Part shown: in pieces, positions 5,536 through 6,186 of the stretch
Layout of the letters: each line of letters begins with the position of its first letter
Position numbering within the stretch: the first letter of the stretch is position 1
Source of the DNA: Desulfuromonadaceae bacterium GWB2_53_15
GTDB lineage: Bacteria > Desulfobacterota > Desulfuromonadia > Geobacterales > Pseudopelobacteraceae
Assembly: GCA_001824455.1 (NCBI GenBank)
Contig: MHXL01000064.1
Location: 1-6,186, forward strand
Length of the DNA: 6,186 bases
Direction: 5' to 3'
Notes under the pieces: generated by a model
Databases searched by the model: none
What the model was told of the DNA's origin: nothing
The model's input: only the letters and a program-made list of their open reading frames with translations
Program-made: the position numbers and the translations under genes

Positions 5536-6186
5536 TCAAAATGACTGCCGGTGCAGGTGATGGGAGATCCCCTGCGCAACCGGCGGAAAATTCCGCGTGA
5601 TATGCAGTCGGACCTCGTCTTCAAATGCCGTATCCCGGTTGCCCCGATACACAATGGAAGAACCCAACTCAGCCGCCAGGATGGCAAACAGGTACTTCTG
5701 GGGCAGTCTGCTGATACGGTTACGATAGCGGGATTCAGTCTGCAGCATAACAGGAAGATGGCCGACAATGGCACGCCGATAGAAGGGCTGCAGGCAGAGT
5801 TCCGGGCGCTCCTGAAAAAACTTGAACAGTCGGCTGTAGTGGCCATTGATCTCGGTGCTGATGGCATCGGAAATTTCGGTGCAGAGCAGGGTAGGGTTGT
5901 CACGGCGTCGTTTGAGGATCAACCTCGCCTCGTATTCGGACACGGTTTCAAGGATTTCCAGCACGTCTTTTACATAGTGTTCCTTTTCTGCCAAGAACTC
6001 TTTCTCAGAAAAAAGCAGATTTGAGATGATCTCGTAGGAAGAGGAGATGACGCCGCACTTGTTGGCCGATGCGTCCCGCATGATGATCACACCACGCTTC
6101 TGCAGCTGTATCCTGGCGTCGGGGGTGATGAAGGAGTTGGCCCCTTCCACGATAATCCTGGACGACGGGGTCCCGTCTTCAAGAAA
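5536..6186 (-). CDS. C-terminal part of NAD-dependent glutamate dehydrogenase (large, Gdh2-like type), runs off right edge
   Basis: The visible 216 residues are the C-terminal end of a large NAD-linked glutamate dehydrogenase, which oxidatively deaminates glutamate to 2-oxoglutarate and ammonia in the cytoplasm. The frame is open across the right edge; GTG at 6150 is an internal Val, not a start. Visible residues 11-25 (IIVEGAN, then TPDAR) and 38-53 (DASANKCGV, then SSSYEI) are the characteristic end of the nucleotide-binding domain, where small glutamate dehydrogenases have EGAN and PD-x-x-A-N-x-G-G-V. The remainder is a helical region (KRRRDN, EINGHYSRLFKFF, YRRAIVGHLP, LPQKYLFAILAAELGSS) recalled from Gdh2-like enzymes. 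It stops about 160 residues after the SYE motif, without a long extra C-terminal domain. It is the most upstream gene seen and probably leads an operon with the acylphosphatase and GAF genes. Confidence 0.9.
   Translation of the reverse strand, partial: FLEDGTPSSRIIVEGANSFITPDARIQLQKRGVIIMRDASANKCGVISSSYEIISNLLFSEKEFLAEKEHYVKDVLEILETVSEYEARLILKRRRDNPTLLCTEISDAISTEINGHYSRLFKFFQERPELCLQPFYRRAIVGHLPVMLQTESRYRNRISRLPQKYLFAILAAELGSSIVYRGNRDTAFEDEVRLHITRNFPPVAQGISHHLHRQSF

Noticed and set aside
5551..6024. Plus-strand open frame of 157 codons, and the minus-strand frame at 5475-5903
   Set aside because: Both overlap the glutamate dehydrogenase reading, which carries clear conserved motifs throughout; they are shadow frames.

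Overview
All nine protein-coding genes recognised in this window are read from the minus strand, so transcription runs from high to low coordinates. The window looks like ordinary chromosome of a Gram-negative, anaerobic-type bacterium. The best guess is a Geobacter/Pelobacter-like member of the Desulfuromonadota. The grounds are the gene families: a yeast-Gdh2-like NAD glutamate dehydrogenase, a MoaD/HesA pair of the type found with tungsten or molybdenum oxidoreductases, a beta-barrel porin of the phenol-degradation MetA/SphA type, and a multi-spanning sensor N-terminus. This assignment is from recalled family resemblance, not from a search.

Layout in transcription order. At the right edge (6186-5536) is the C-terminal part of NAD-dependent glutamate dehydrogenase. 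A 104-residue acylphosphatase follows (5478-5164), then a small protein joining a Cys-rich zinc-ribbon-like head to a PtsP-like GAF domain (5124-4423). A leader of about 70 nt with two short hairpins precedes a MoaD-like sulfur-carrier protein ending in Gly-Gly (4352-4122). Its stop codon directly abuts the start of a HesA/MoeB/ThiF-family adenylyltransferase (4121-3300). Next come an uncharacterised six-helix membrane protein (3251-2517), an exported beta-barrel protein (2434-1586) and a PaaI-type hotdog thioesterase (1464-1036).

A gap of 352 nt (1035-684) holds no convincing gene. It contains a long GC-rich hairpin (912-961) that may end the upstream transcription unit. It also holds an inverted repeat and a possible promoter for the last gene, the membrane-sensor N-terminus at 683-1, which runs off the left edge.

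How the genes may work together is inference. Glutamate dehydrogenase, acylphosphatase and the GAF protein are closely spaced and could be co-transcribed; the GAF protein is a candidate sensor of nitrogen or central-metabolite status. The MoaD/HesA pair should be a carrier and its activating E1-like enzyme. The membrane protein, porin and thioesterase have no proven link to these. Three starts were moved downstream to ATG codons with better ribosome binding sites: the GAF protein, the MoaD-like protein and the porin. I found no rRNA, tRNA, CRISPR array, insertion sequence, attachment site or known riboswitch. Nothing here is clearly a new system. The most interesting leads are the zinc-ribbon/GAF protein beside glutamate dehydrogenase and the Cys-poor HesA enzyme.
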